Positions 41,581-50,899 of a DNA stretch of 64,000 bases are shown in pieces. Within the stretch, counting starts at the first letter, position 1. Each line of letters begins with the position of its first letter. The position numbers and the translations under genes were made by a program. The notes below the pieces were generated by a model, which had not been told where the DNA came from, did not search any database, and saw only the letters and a list, made by a program, of their open reading frames with translations. Source of the stretch: Loktanella sp. (GTDB lineage: Bacteria > Pseudomonadota > Alphaproteobacteria > Rhodobacterales > Rhodobacteraceae); assembly GCA_024686085.1 (NCBI GenBank), contig JAIBDT010000001.1:124001-188000 (forward strand). The letters are read 5' to 3'.

Positions 41581-42309
41581 ATGGCCAAAGACACGACAGA
41601 CACGCCGCAAGGTCCGCAACATGTGGCGATCATCATGGACGGCAATGGCCGTTGGGCGCAGCAGCGTGGACGTCCGCGCTTGTTCGGACATCATGCTGGT
41701 GCGCGCCGCGTCCGTGAAATAGTTGAATCGTGCCCTGATGTCGGTGTGAAGTATCTGACAATATTTGCCTTTTCGACTGAAAACTGGAAACGGACGCAGT
41801 CCGAAGTCGCGGGTCTGATGCGACTTTTCCGACGCTATATTGAACGCGAGGCAAAGGCATTGTTCCAAGACGGGGTGCGCGTGCGCTTTATCGGCGACCG
41901 CATTAAGCTGGATTCAAAGCTCGTGACCCTAATGGACAACCTCGAACTTTACACAGCCGACAACGACAAGGTCCACCTCACCATCGCCCTTAACTACGGC
42001 AGCCGCGACGAGGTCACCCGCGCAGCCCAACGCCTTGCTGTCGAGATTGAGCAGGGGCGTTTGTCCCATAAGGACGTGGATGCAGAAACATTGTCGCGAT
42101 TTCTTGACACGCGCTTCCTTCCAGACCCCGATCTAGTGATCCGCACCAGCGGCGAGGCGCGCATTTCGAATTTCCTACTTTGGCAATCTGCCTATGCAGA
42201 GTACGAATTTTTGGACACTCTGTGGCCAGACTTCACCGCAGAAGAGTTTGCCAAAGTCGTGGGCAGTTTCGGCAGTCGCGAACGCCGTTTTGGTGGGGCG
42301 ACGGTGTAA
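41581..42309 (+). CDS. uppS: Undecaprenyl diphosphate synthase
   Basis: A 242-residue cis-prenyltransferase. The first motif HVAIIMDGNGRWAQQRGRPR carries the catalytic Asp20, and later motifs are TIFAFSTENWKRT, LTIALNYGSRDEV and DPDLVIRTSGEARISNF with LLWQSAYAEYEF. It makes the C55 lipid carrier for peptidoglycan and other glycans. A good binding site (GGGAGG) precedes the ATG. Confidence 0.96.
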   Translation: MAKDTTDTPQGPQHVAIIMDGNGRWAQQRGRPRLFGHHAGARRVREIVESCPDVGVKYLTIFAFSTENWKRTQSEVAGLMRLFRRYIEREAKALFQDGVRVRFIGDRIKLDSKLVTLMDNLELYTADNDKVHLTIALNYGSRDEVTRAAQRLAVEIEQGRLSHKDVDAETLSRFLDTRFLPDPDLVIRTSGEARISNFLLWQSAYAEYEFLDTLWPDFTAEEFAKVVGSFGSRERRFGGATV

Positions 42310-42312
42310 AAC

Positions 42313-43110
42313 ATGGCAAATCCAATCAAACCGAATAATTGGGACGACCTGACAGTCCGCATCACCTCTAGCATCGCAATGGTTGCGATCGGCGCGGTGG
42401 GCGTCGTTGCTGGCGGCATATGGTTTCAGATGATGGTGGTCTTTGTCGCCGCCATAATGATCTGGGAGCTATGGAAAATGATTGCACCGCACCGCGATAC
42501 CGCAGCGGCTTTGCTCGCGGCGGCGACAACGGCTATTCTTTCTGCGATGCTGACAGACGCGGGCTCACCTTGGTTCCTTTTCCTTGTCGTTCCGATTTCC
42601 GGCGCACTTGTCCTGAAAAAGCTGCGCTTCACGTTTTTGATGTATGCCTTGATGACACTGGTCGCGAGCTATGCCTTGGTCCAGTTTCGCGACGATTTTG
42701 GCGCACTTTGGATCATCTGGTTACTCTTGGTCGTTATCGCGTCTGATGTTTTAGGATACTTTGCAGGGCGGACATTTGGCGGCCCCAAATTCTGGCCCGC
42801 GATCAGCCCTAAAAAGACCTGGAGCGGCACAGCCGCAGGCTGGATCGGGGCAGGGGGGATCGGCATGATCTTTGCAATCTCGACAGACGCAGGAATGATC
42901 CTTGTGCCGCTCTCCATGCTGCTAAGCTTTGCAGGACAAATGGGTGATATCGCGGAAAGCGCGATTAAGCGGCGGACGGGCATAAAAGATAGCTCAACAC
43001 TCATTCCCGGTCATGGCGGCGTCTTGGATCGGTTTGATGCATTGTTAGGCGTGGCATTTGTCATGTTCATCGCAGTCAACATTATGAACCTGTCCGGAGT
43101 CGCTTTTTGA
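42313..43110 (+). CDS. cdsA: Phosphatidate cytidylyltransferase
   Basis: A 265-residue membrane enzyme with about seven helices and the CDP-diglyceride synthase signature at the C-terminus (GQMGDIAESAIKRRTGIKDS followed by PGHGGVLDRFDALL). It makes CDP-diacylglycerol for phospholipid synthesis. It starts 3 bases after uppS and overlaps dxr (TTGA). Confidence 0.95.
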   Translation: MANPIKPNNWDDLTVRITSSIAMVAIGAVGVVAGGIWFQMMVVFVAAIMIWELWKMIAPHRDTAAALLAAATTAILSAMLTDAGSPWFLFLVVPISGALVLKKLRFTFLMYALMTLVASYALVQFRDDFGALWIIWLLLVVIASDVLGYFAGRTFGGPKFWPAISPKKTWSGTAAGWIGAGGIGMIFAISTDAGMILVPLSMLLSFAGQMGDIAESAIKRRTGIKDSSTLIPGHGGVLDRFDALLGVAFVMFIAVNIMNLSGVAF

Positions 43111-44276
43111 AGTCGGTTACGATTTTCGGAGCAACCGGATCGGTGGGGCAAAGCGCGGTTGATCTGATTGCGCGACACCCGGACGATTACGACGTCGTTG
43201 GGTTGACAGGCGGGCAAAATATCACCCAATTGGCGGCAGATGCTGTGCGCTTGAATGCCAAAGTTGCGGTCACATGCCACGCCCATCTTTTCAATGACTT
43301 AAATGACCTATTGGCTGGAACCGGTATCGAGGTGGCAGCTGGCGACGCGGCGATTGCAGAGCTTGCGAAACGCCCCGCTGACTGGACACTCTCGGCGATT
43401 ATCGGCGCAGCCGGTCTGGTCCCTGGATTGACCGCACTGGCGCAAGGAAAGACCCTTGCCTTGGCGAATAAAGAAAGCCTTGTAACCGCGGGTCCGTTGC
43501 TGATGGATACTGCGCGTCAACACGGCGCTACAATCCTGCCCGTTGACAGCGAACATTCGGCGGTTTTTCAGGCGCTCGTTGGTGAGGATATCGCGGCGGT
43601 TGAACGCGTGATTATTACAGCCTCGGGTGGCGCCTTTCGGGATTGGCCAATTGCTGATTTGGCAAACGCCAGCTTGGCAGAAGCATCCTCCCATCCCAAT
43701 TGGGACATGGGACAACGGATCACAATCGATAGCGCTTCTATGTTCAACAAAGGAATGGAATTGATTGAAACCAAAGAGTTCTTTGGCATTAACCCCGCGA
43801 TGATCGAAGTATTGGTGCATCGCGAAAGCCTTGTGCATGCATTGGTCGGGTTCACGGATGGAGCCCTGATGGCACATGTGGGACCACCTGACATGCGGCA
43901 CGCGATTGGCTATGCATTGCATTGGCCTGATCGCGGAAACCTTCCAGTCGAACGGCTCGATCTCGCGAAAATCGGCAAGCTCAGCTTTGAAAACCCCGAT
44001 CCTGTGCGGTTCCCAGCCCTGCAGATTGCCTCGGACGTGATGGAGATGGGGGGGCTCAGCGGTGCAGCCTTCAACGCCGCCAAAGAACGCGCGCTTGATC
44101 TGTTTATCGCGGGCCAAATCGGGTTTTTAGACATGGCTCGGATCGTTTCACGCGTAATTGACAAGATGTCGGCCAGCGATGGGCTGCAAAATGCCCAAAT
44201 TAGCTTAGATAACATACTTGAAATAGATGCTTTGGCGCGAGTCCGCGCAGATGAAGCGATGAAAAACCTAGGATAG
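43107..44276 (+). CDS. dxr: 1-deoxy-D-xylulose 5-phosphate reductoisomerase
   Basis: A 389-residue Dxr with the NADPH motif IFGATGSVGQSAVDLI (4-19), LANKESLVTAG, PVDSEHSAVFQAL and the metal/substrate region NWDMGQRITIDSASMFNKG. It makes MEP for isoprenoid synthesis. The start is TTG, overlapping the cdsA TGA stop; the protein then begins as expected for the family and no ATG is available upstream in frame. Confidence 0.95.
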   Translation: MKSVTIFGATGSVGQSAVDLIARHPDDYDVVGLTGGQNITQLAADAVRLNAKVAVTCHAHLFNDLNDLLAGTGIEVAAGDAAIAELAKRPADWTLSAIIGAAGLVPGLTALAQGKTLALANKESLVTAGPLLMDTARQHGATILPVDSEHSAVFQALVGEDIAAVERVIITASGGAFRDWPIADLANASLAEASSHPNWDMGQRITIDSASMFNKGMELIETKEFFGINPAMIEVLVHRESLVHALVGFTDGALMAHVGPPDMRHAIGYALHWPDRGNLPVERLDLAKIGKLSFENPDPVRFPALQIASDVMEMGGLSGAAFNAAKERALDLFIAGQIGFLDMARIVSRVIDKMSASDGLQNAQISLDNILEIDALARVRADEAMKNLG

Positions 44277-44280
44277 ACTT

Positions 44281-45606
44281 TTGGATTTTGCTCAAATTTT
44301 GTCGTCGTTCGGCGGCGGTGCCTTTACCATAATTGCCTTTGTGGTGGCCCTGTCCGTGATTGTGGCAATCCATGAATATGGCCATTATATTGTCGGGCGC
44401 TGGTGCGGTATCCATGCCGAAGTGTTCAGCCTTGGGTTTGGTCCTGTGCTCTATGCACGAACCGACAAGCGTGGGACGGTTTGGCAGGTCGCAGCACTGC
44501 CTTTCGGCGGCTACGTGCGGTTCTTGGGGGATGCCAATGCGGCAGGTGTTGGCGAAACAGGCGAGGTCAGCGAAGCAGATCAGCGCAGATCCATGGCCGG
44601 CGCGCCGCTTTGGGCGCGCGCCTTAACGGTTCTCGCTGGCCCAGTTTTCAACTTTATCCTCGCAATCGCGATTTTTGCAGGCGTTGCGATGAACGACGGG
44701 CGCTCGACTGATCCGCTGACCTACGAATCTGGCCGCGATTTACCGGCGCAATATATTTCCGAGTTGAAGGCAGGCGATCAACTGCTGCAGGTCGAGGGGC
44801 TTCCCTTTGGATCAGACGATCCGTTGATCGATAAACTGCCTTACAACGCGACGTTGACCTACGATATCGTGCGAGACGGCACAGCAATGGCCGTTAAGGG
44901 GCCATATCTGATGCCCGCTGCCGTATCAGGAATCAACCCGCGCTCTGCGGCTGACGACGCGGGCCTGAAAAAGAACGACGTGATCACCGCGATTGACGGC
45001 ACGCCGGTTGTCGCATTCGCGCAATTGATCGAAGCTGTTCAAGCGGCTGACGGCGCTGAACTCACTTTGGACATTTGGCGCGGCGGAGAAACCCAGCAAG
45101 TGACGCTTGCGCCGCGCCGCGTTGATATTCCGTTGCAAGAGGGCGGGTTTGAAACACGCTATCTCATCGGCGTAACCGGATCGGTATTCTTTGAAGAGTC
45201 GACAACACGACTGGGCCTCGGTGAAAGCCTGTCAGGCGCGGTCAAACAGCTAAATTTCATTCTGAAATCCTCGGTTTCAGGGTTGTGGAATGTCATCACA
45301 GGGCAGATTTCGTCTTGCAACCTGTCAGGTCCGTTTGGAATCGCGCAGACAAGTGGCACGATGGCAGCGCAAGGCGCGACAAGTTTCGTTTGGTTCCTGG
45401 GAATGCTCTCGGCGGCGGTTGGCCTGTTAAACTTGTTCCCAGTGCCCGTCTTGGACGGCGGTCACCTTGTGTTCCATGCCTATGAGGCCGTGGTGGGGCG
45501 CAAACCGTCCGACCGCGCGTTTAACGTGCTCATGCTCATGGGACTATCACTGATCGGGGCGATGATGGTCTTTGCGTTGCTTAACGATTTGGTGTTTTGT
45601 CCCTAA
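44281..45606 (+). CDS. rseP: Site-2 protease RseP
   Basis: A 441-residue membrane zinc metalloprotease. HEYGH is at residues 31-35 in the first helix, LPFGGYVRFLGD follows, a PDZ region lies near 210-290 (NPRSAADDAGLKKNDVITAI) and the third zinc ligand is in NLFPVPVLDGGHL. It cleaves anti-sigma factors and signal peptides within the membrane. The start is TTG, four bases after dxr; no ATG precedes the first helix. Confidence 0.93.
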   Translation: MDFAQILSSFGGGAFTIIAFVVALSVIVAIHEYGHYIVGRWCGIHAEVFSLGFGPVLYARTDKRGTVWQVAALPFGGYVRFLGDANAAGVGETGEVSEADQRRSMAGAPLWARALTVLAGPVFNFILAIAIFAGVAMNDGRSTDPLTYESGRDLPAQYISELKAGDQLLQVEGLPFGSDDPLIDKLPYNATLTYDIVRDGTAMAVKGPYLMPAAVSGINPRSAADDAGLKKNDVITAIDGTPVVAFAQLIEAVQAADGAELTLDIWRGGETQQVTLAPRRVDIPLQEGGFETRYLIGVTGSVFFEESTTRLGLGESLSGAVKQLNFILKSSVSGLWNVITGQISSCNLSGPFGIAQTSGTMAAQGATSFVWFLGMLSAAVGLLNLFPVPVLDGGHLVFHAYEAVVGRKPSDRAFNVLMLMGLSLIGAMMVFALLNDLVFCP

Positions 45607-45679
45607 ATGTGACACAAGTGCGCCACATTTGCGCCACGATTGCAGCCTAGATTATTCCCATGCGATAGGAGTAATTGAG

Positions 45680-45805
45680 ATGCAAACATTGAACCAAGGC
45701 TACAAGGGTCTGACCTTTTTGATGAGCCTGAACATTGATCGTCTTTTGATGATTGGTGCGATGGTTGCGGCACTTTACGTGGGCTCTTACCTCGCGTTGA
45801 TCTAA
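45680..45805 (+). CDS. Small membrane protein, 41 residues
   Basis: ATG 45680 has AGGAG nine bases upstream and opens a 41-codon frame. The N-terminal MQTLNQGYKGLTFLMSLNID is followed by one membrane helix (LLMIGAMVAALYVGSYLALI). It is followed by a strong terminator. It lies between rseP and bamA and I do not recognise a family, although small proteins of this look are common in Rhodobacteraceae. Confidence 0.65.
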   Translation: MQTLNQGYKGLTFLMSLNIDRLLMIGAMVAALYVGSYLALI

Positions 45806-45832
45806 CGCAATTGACCAGGCCAGATAACAAGC

Positions 45833-45868
45833 AAAAACGCGCCCATTGTGGCGCGTTTGTTCGTTTTG
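45833..45868 (+). terminator. Terminator of the 41-residue membrane protein gene
   Basis: AAACGCGCC (45835-45843) and GGCGCGTTT (45850-45858) form a perfect 9-bp stem followed by GTTCGTTTTG. It separates rseP from the bamA unit. Confidence 0.8.
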
Positions 45869-45907
45869 ACATCGCGTGGCGAACCCGATAGTCCGTAGTG
45901 TAATGGG

Positions 45908-48244
45908 ATGTCAAAACAGGCGAAGAAAATGAACCGTGTTAATACGCGCGCAAAAGCGCAAACTTCGACAATCTTTCAACGGATGTTATTTGTTTTGTTT
46001 CTTGGTGTTAGCGCGCTTTATGCTATGCAAGCCAATGCCCAAAGTTTTGTCTTTAATACGGTGCAAATCGACGGCAACCAGCGCGTTGAAGACGGTACTA
46101 TCCTATCTTTTGCGGGAATCAGCCGTGGTGCTTCGGTTTCTACGGGCGAATTAAACGACGCAGCCCAGCGAATTCGTGAATCTGGTCTTTTTGAAAAAGT
46201 TGACGTTTCGACCAGCGGCAATACCCTGATTATCGCCGTGACAGAATGGCCAACGATCAACCAGATCAACATCGAAGGTAACACCAAACTGCGCGATGCA
46301 GAGTTGCTGGCCGTAGTGTCGTCTCAACCGCGCCGTGTCTACACACCGACGCAAGCGGAACGCGATACCGCCGCGATTTCCGAGGTCTACGCAACAAAAG
46401 GCCGTATCAACGCAATCGTGCGCCCGCGGATCATCAAACGCTCTGATAACCGCGTCGACCTTGTTTTCGAGGTTGTTGAGTCAGGCCTGACCGAGATCGA
46501 ACGGATCTCTTTTGTGGGTAACCGTACCTATTCCGAAGGGCGCCTGCGCCGCGTGCTTGAAACCAAGCAGGCAGGCATTCTGCGCTCTATCATTGGTCGC
46601 GATACTTTTGTTGAAGACCGGATCGCCTTTGACCGACGCGCATTGACAGACTTCTATCAATCACGCGGCTACGTCGATTTCGAAGTTCAGAACGTTGACG
46701 TGGCTTTGACCCGCGAGCGTGATGCATACTTGGTGACTTTCAACGTTCAAGAGGGGCAGCAATTCACATTCGGCAATATCAGCGTAACCAGCGAAATTCC
46801 CGAGGCCGACGCAGATGTCTTCCGTGACGCGTTGACCTTGAAACCGGGCAAGATTTACTCGCCAGCCGTTTTGGAAACTGAAATCGCGCGTCTCGAGCGC
46901 CTTGCGCTTCAGCTTGGGATCAACTTTTTGTCCGTGGACCCACGTGTTAGCCGCAATGACCGTGACCTGTCGCTGGACATCGAATTTGGGTTGGTCCGTG
47001 GACAGCGTATCTTTGTCGAGCGTATCGACATTGAAGGCAATAACACCACCCTCGACCGTATTGTGCGCAACCAGTTCAAGGTCGTTGAAGGTGATCCGTT
47101 CAATCCGCGTGAAATCCGCGAAAGCGCATCTCGCATTCGGGCTTTGGGCTTTTTTGGCGATGCAAAAGTTGATGCGCGTGAAGGGTCTTCCGCCAATCAG
47201 GTGATCATCGACGTAAACGTCGAAGAGCAAAACACAGGATCACTTTCCTTCGGTGCCAACTATAACTCTGACACAGGGTTTGGTTTGCTTGCGTCGTTCC
47301 GACAAAGTAACTTTATGGGGCGCGGTCAGGCGGTCAGCATGCAACTTTCGACCGCCGAGACAAACCGCGTTTTCTCTTTCGGGTTTCAAGAGCCACAGGT
47401 TTTAGGGCGCGATTTGGCATTCGGATTGGAATTGGAATATCGTACAACCGACAACGAAAATGCGCTTTATGACACCGAAAGCTTCCGCTTCAAGCCGTCT
47501 TTGACATTCCCTGTCAGCGAGAACGGACGTTTGCAGGTGTTCTACGCCTTTGATTACACCGATATTACAGGCGTCGACGCTGCAGCCAGTTCGCTGATCA
47601 TTGCAGATGGCGCGGTCGGGGCGGTTGGGGCATCCTCCGTGGGATACCAATACAGCTTTGACACACGACGCACGGGGCTGAACCCGAACGCAGGTGTCGT
47701 GTTCCGCTTTGGTCAGGAATTCGGTGTCGGTGACGCTGAATACATCAAAACAACCGCTCTTGCGGCTGCAGAAACCAAGGTGCTGAACGAAGACGTCACT
47801 TTGCGTGCAACGATCGAAGGCGGCTATTTGGACTATTCCAAAGGGACCAGCCGGATTACTGACCGGTTCTTCCTTGGAAGCCGATTGATGCGCGGGTTTG
47901 AGGCGGGGGGCATCGGCCCACGTGACGCAGATTCTGACGATGCACTGGGCGGTAATGTCTATGCCGTGGCCCGTCTTGAGGCCGAGTTCCCGATTGGCTT
48001 GCCTAGTGAATATGGCATCAGCGGTGGTGCTTTCATCGACTACGGGTCTGTTTGGGATATTGGCCGCGACACAGGGTCTGCCAACGTGTTGTATAACGAT
48101 TATACACCACGCGCTGTTGCTGGCCTGTCGTTATTCTGGGCCACACCAATCGGTCCGTTGCGGTTCAACTTCACCGAAGCATTGGATGCACAGGAATTCG
48201 ATAATCCAAAAAGCTTTGACGTAACGGTTTCGACCAACTTCTAA
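45908..48244 (+). CDS. bamA: Outer membrane protein assembly factor BamA
   Basis: A 778-residue BamA. After a signal sequence with a long basic N-region (helix FVLFLGVSALYAMQANAQ) come five POTRA domains (about 48-445; for example RISFVGNRTYSEGRLRRVLE) and a beta-barrel with VRGF-like FLGSRLMRGFEAGGIGPRD and the final aromatic VTVSTNF. It inserts beta-barrel proteins into the outer membrane. ATG 45929 is an alternative start. It is followed at once by ompH (TAATG). Confidence 0.96.
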   Translation: MSKQAKKMNRVNTRAKAQTSTIFQRMLFVLFLGVSALYAMQANAQSFVFNTVQIDGNQRVEDGTILSFAGISRGASVSTGELNDAAQRIRESGLFEKVDVSTSGNTLIIAVTEWPTINQINIEGNTKLRDAELLAVVSSQPRRVYTPTQAERDTAAISEVYATKGRINAIVRPRIIKRSDNRVDLVFEVVESGLTEIERISFVGNRTYSEGRLRRVLETKQAGILRSIIGRDTFVEDRIAFDRRALTDFYQSRGYVDFEVQNVDVALTRERDAYLVTFNVQEGQQFTFGNISVTSEIPEADADVFRDALTLKPGKIYSPAVLETEIARLERLALQLGINFLSVDPRVSRNDRDLSLDIEFGLVRGQRIFVERIDIEGNNTTLDRIVRNQFKVVEGDPFNPREIRESASRIRALGFFGDAKVDAREGSSANQVIIDVNVEEQNTGSLSFGANYNSDTGFGLLASFRQSNFMGRGQAVSMQLSTAETNRVFSFGFQEPQVLGRDLAFGLELEYRTTDNENALYDTESFRFKPSLTFPVSENGRLQVFYAFDYTDITGVDAAASSLIIADGAVGAVGASSVGYQYSFDTRRTGLNPNAGVVFRFGQEFGVGDAEYIKTTALAAAETKVLNEDVTLRATIEGGYLDYSKGTSRITDRFFLGSRLMRGFEAGGIGPRDADSDDALGGNVYAVARLEAEFPIGLPSEYGISGGAFIDYGSVWDIGRDTGSANVLYNDYTPRAVAGLSLFWATPIGPLRFNFTEALDAQEFDNPKSFDVTVSTNF

Positions 48245-48807
48245 TGCGGGTCATGCGCGCCGCATATCTCGCGGTTAGTTTCGCGATGCTGGCTGCACCA
48301 AGTCTGGCACAGCAGGCCCCAAACTTGGGCGTGCCCGTTTCCAATGTCGTCGTGATTGATACCGATGAGCTGTATCGGTCGACATTGTTTGGTAAAAGGT
48401 TGGCCGCTGATCTCGACAACCGGGCGCGCGCCTTACAGGCTGAAAACGAGCAGATCACAGCAGATCTGACCGCAGAAGAGAAAAGCCTGACAGAGCGCCG
48501 CGGGGCAATGGACCCAGCGGCATTTCGTGCAGAGGCTGCCGAGTTTGATACACGGGTTCAAGGCATCCGTCGCGCCAGAGATGCCGCCATTGCGGCATTC
48601 GAGGCTGATCGCGACAACGCACCCCGTCTGTTTTTGGAACAAGTTCGCACAACATTAGGCACATTGATGATTGAACGCGGCGCGGTGGCGATCCTCGATC
48701 AAAGGATCGTTTTTTTGTCCCTCAGCAGTATTGATATTACCAAAGAGGCAATCACGCGGATCAACGCAGACCTTGGCGACGGTACTGATACAGCGGCAGA
48801 TCAATAG
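48244..48807 (+). CDS. OmpH/Skp-family periplasmic chaperone
   Basis: A 187-residue protein with a signal peptide (AYLAVSFAMLAAPSLAQ) and a long coiled coil (about 55-145, NRARALQAENEQITADLTAE). The end INADLGDG is family-like. Skp carries unfolded outer membrane proteins to BamA. Its ATG shares a base with the bamA stop. Confidence 0.9.
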   Translation: MRVMRAAYLAVSFAMLAAPSLAQQAPNLGVPVSNVVVIDTDELYRSTLFGKRLAADLDNRARALQAENEQITADLTAEEKSLTERRGAMDPAAFRAEAAEFDTRVQGIRRARDAAIAAFEADRDNAPRLFLEQVRTTLGTLMIERGAVAILDQRIVFLSLSSIDITKEAITRINADLGDGTDTAADQ

Positions 48808-48876
48808 CCTTTCCTTGCTGGTTGCAAATCCCTTTGGTATCAAGACAGCAAGTAGAATTAGATTGGACCTAACCCG

Positions 48877-49338
48877 ATGACCGAGACCCCAACAACCGCA
48901 GATATCAAACTGATCCAAAAGATCATTCCGCATCGCTATCCATTTCTTTTGGTGGATAAAGTTCGCGATATTGACGGGATCAAGTCTGCGGTCGGGATCA
49001 AGAACGTCACAATGAATGAACCGCATTTTCAAGGTCACTTTCCCGGCAATCCGATCATGCCCGGCGTGACAATCGTCGAGGCCATGGCACAGACAGCCGC
49101 TGTGATGATCGGCACCAGCCTCGGGCTGACAGACGGCAACCTGAATGTCTATTTCATGGCTATTGATGGCTGCAAATTCCGGCGGATGGTTGTGCCAGGT
49201 GATGTGCTTGAAATGCACCTCGAGACCACACGCGGCAAAGCGGGCGGCAAGGTTTGGAAATTCAAAGGGATTGCCATGGTCGAAGGCGAAATGGCAGCAG
49301 AGGCAGAGTTCACTGCCATGATGGACCTCAAAGCCTGA
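48877..49338 (+). CDS. fabZ: 3-hydroxyacyl-ACP dehydratase FabZ
   Basis: A 153-residue hot-dog enzyme. The catalytic His54 is in [14 protein letters not shown] and Glu68 in VEAMAQ. It dehydrates 3-hydroxyacyl-ACP, competing with LpxA for the hydroxyacyl chain. The stop overlaps the lpxA start (TGATG). Confidence 0.97.
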   Translation: MTETPTTADIKLIQKIIPHRYPFLLVDKVRDIDGIKSAVGIKNVTMNEPHFQGHFPGNPIMPGVTIVEAMAQTAAVMIGTSLGLTDGNLNVYFMAIDGCKFRRMVVPGDVLEMHLETTRGKAGGKVWKFKGIAMVEGEMAAEAEFTAMMDLKA

Positions 49339-50120
49339 TGTCGACGGTCCACCCGTCAGCAGTGATTGAAGACGGCGCTGTAATCGGTGACGGCTGCCAG
49401 ATCGGGCCATTTTGCCTTGTCGGGGCGGATGTCGTGCTTGGCGCAAATGTCGTACTGAAATCACATGTCGTGGTGACCGGTGATACGCATATCGACGATG
49501 ACACCGTGGTTTTTGCATTTTCTGTGATTGGTGAAATCCCACAAGATCTGAAATTCGGCGGCGAAAAAACTGCGCTGCGCATCGGAAAACGCAACCGCAT
49601 CCGCGAACATGTCACCATGAACACTGGGACCGCGGGCGGAGGTGGCGTGACGCGGGTCGGGGATGACGGTTTGTTTATGGCTGGGTGCCACATCGCCCAC
49701 GATGCGCAAGTCGGCAACCGCGTGATTGTTGTAAACTCCACCGCGATTGCTGGTCACTGTGTGATCGAAGACGACGTGATCATCGGCGGTCTTTGCGGTA
49801 TTCATCAATGGGTGCGGATCGGGCAGGGCGCGATTATTGGTGCGTTGTCCATGGTTACCAATGACGTCGTGCCACATGGGCTCGTCATGGGGCCGCGCGG
49901 CACCTTGGACGGATTAAACCTTGTCGGGCTAAAGCGCAAAGGCGTTGCGCGCGCGGACATCACTGCTTTGCGTGCGGCCTTCCAGTCGTTGAAAGATGGC
50001 GAGGGGACATTCCATGATCGCGCCCAGCGTTTGGCCGACGAAAGCGACAGTGTCTATGTTCAACAAATGGTGACGTTTATTTTGGGCCAAACTGACCGTA
50101 ATTTCCTGACACCCCGCTGA
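49338..50120 (+). CDS. lpxA: UDP-N-acetylglucosamine acyltransferase
   Basis: A 260-residue left-handed beta-helix protein from ATG 49338. The catalytic histidine lies in CHIAHDAQVGNRV, with QWVRIGQGAIIGALSMVTND and the C-terminal helical domain. It adds the first hydroxyacyl chain in lipid A synthesis. Coupled to both neighbours by TGATG. Confidence 0.96.
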   Translation: MSTVHPSAVIEDGAVIGDGCQIGPFCLVGADVVLGANVVLKSHVVVTGDTHIDDDTVVFAFSVIGEIPQDLKFGGEKTALRIGKRNRIREHVTMNTGTAGGGGVTRVGDDGLFMAGCHIAHDAQVGNRVIVVNSTAIAGHCVIEDDVIIGGLCGIHQWVRIGQGAIIGALSMVTNDVVPHGLVMGPRGTLDGLNLVGLKRKGVARADITALRAAFQSLKDGEGTFHDRAQRLADESDSVYVQQMVTFILGQTDRNFLTPR

Positions 50121-50899
50121 TGTTGGCGCTGATTGCAGGAACAGGCGATTTGCCGGCGACGATTGTTGCGACACGGCCTGACGCGCTGGTTTGCGCCATG
50201 GTTGGATTTACACCCAATGTGCCAGCCTCCGTGACCTTTCGGATCGAACACCTCGGCAGCTTTCTGGCGCATCTCAAAGGGCAGGGCGTGACACAAGTTT
50301 GCTTTGCGGGCGCCGTGCGCAGACCAGATATCGACCCAAGCGCCATTGATGCGGCCACGATGCCTTTGGTCCCCGTCATTAAAACGGCAATCAGCAAAGG
50401 CGACGACGGGGCGTTACGCGCGATCTTGAGGGTGTTTGAGGATCAAGGATTTGAAATTATAGCAGCCCACGACATCGTTCCACACCTGCTTCCTGTCGCG
50501 GGTGTTCCGACCAAACAGCGTCCAGATGCCACGATGATGGCAGAGGCAGTTTTGGGTGAACGCGTGCTGATAAAACTTGGTGAACGTGATCTCGGTCAAG
50601 CCTGTATCGTGCAGGATGGCAACCTTTTGGCGCAAGAAGGTCCAGACGGAACAGATGCCATGATTGCAACCGTGCAAACCAAAGGCGGTGTGCTTGTCAA
50701 AGGGCCAAAGCCGACCCAAGACCGCCGCGCTGACCTGCCCGTGATCGGAGTGCAAACAGCGCAAGCCGTGATTGACGCAGGACTGGACGGCATCGTAATC
50801 GAGGCAGGCGGCGTCATGGTAATTAACTTAACACAGGTCATTAACCTACTGGATAAAAACAATAAAACATTGTGGGTCCGCCCCGCAACCGAAAACTGA
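50120..50899 (+). CDS. lpxI: UDP-2,3-diacylglucosamine pyrophosphatase, LpxI type
   Basis: A 259-residue DUF1009 protein. It begins LALIAGTGDLPATIVATRP and has VCFAGAVRRPDIDPS, the catalytic-region motif AQEGPDGTDAMIA and TVQTKGGVLVKGPKPTQDRR (two blocks), and VQTAQAVIDAGLDGIVIEAGG. LpxI hydrolyses UDP-2,3-diacylglucosamine and replaces LpxH in alphaproteobacteria. It lies between lpxA and lpxB as expected. Confidence 0.94.
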   Translation: MLALIAGTGDLPATIVATRPDALVCAMVGFTPNVPASVTFRIEHLGSFLAHLKGQGVTQVCFAGAVRRPDIDPSAIDAATMPLVPVIKTAISKGDDGALRAILRVFEDQGFEIIAAHDIVPHLLPVAGVPTKQRPDATMMAEAVLGERVLIKLGERDLGQACIVQDGNLLAQEGPDGTDAMIATVQTKGGVLVKGPKPTQDRRADLPVIGVQTAQAVIDAGLDGIVIEAGGVMVINLTQVINLLDKNNKTLWVRPATEN

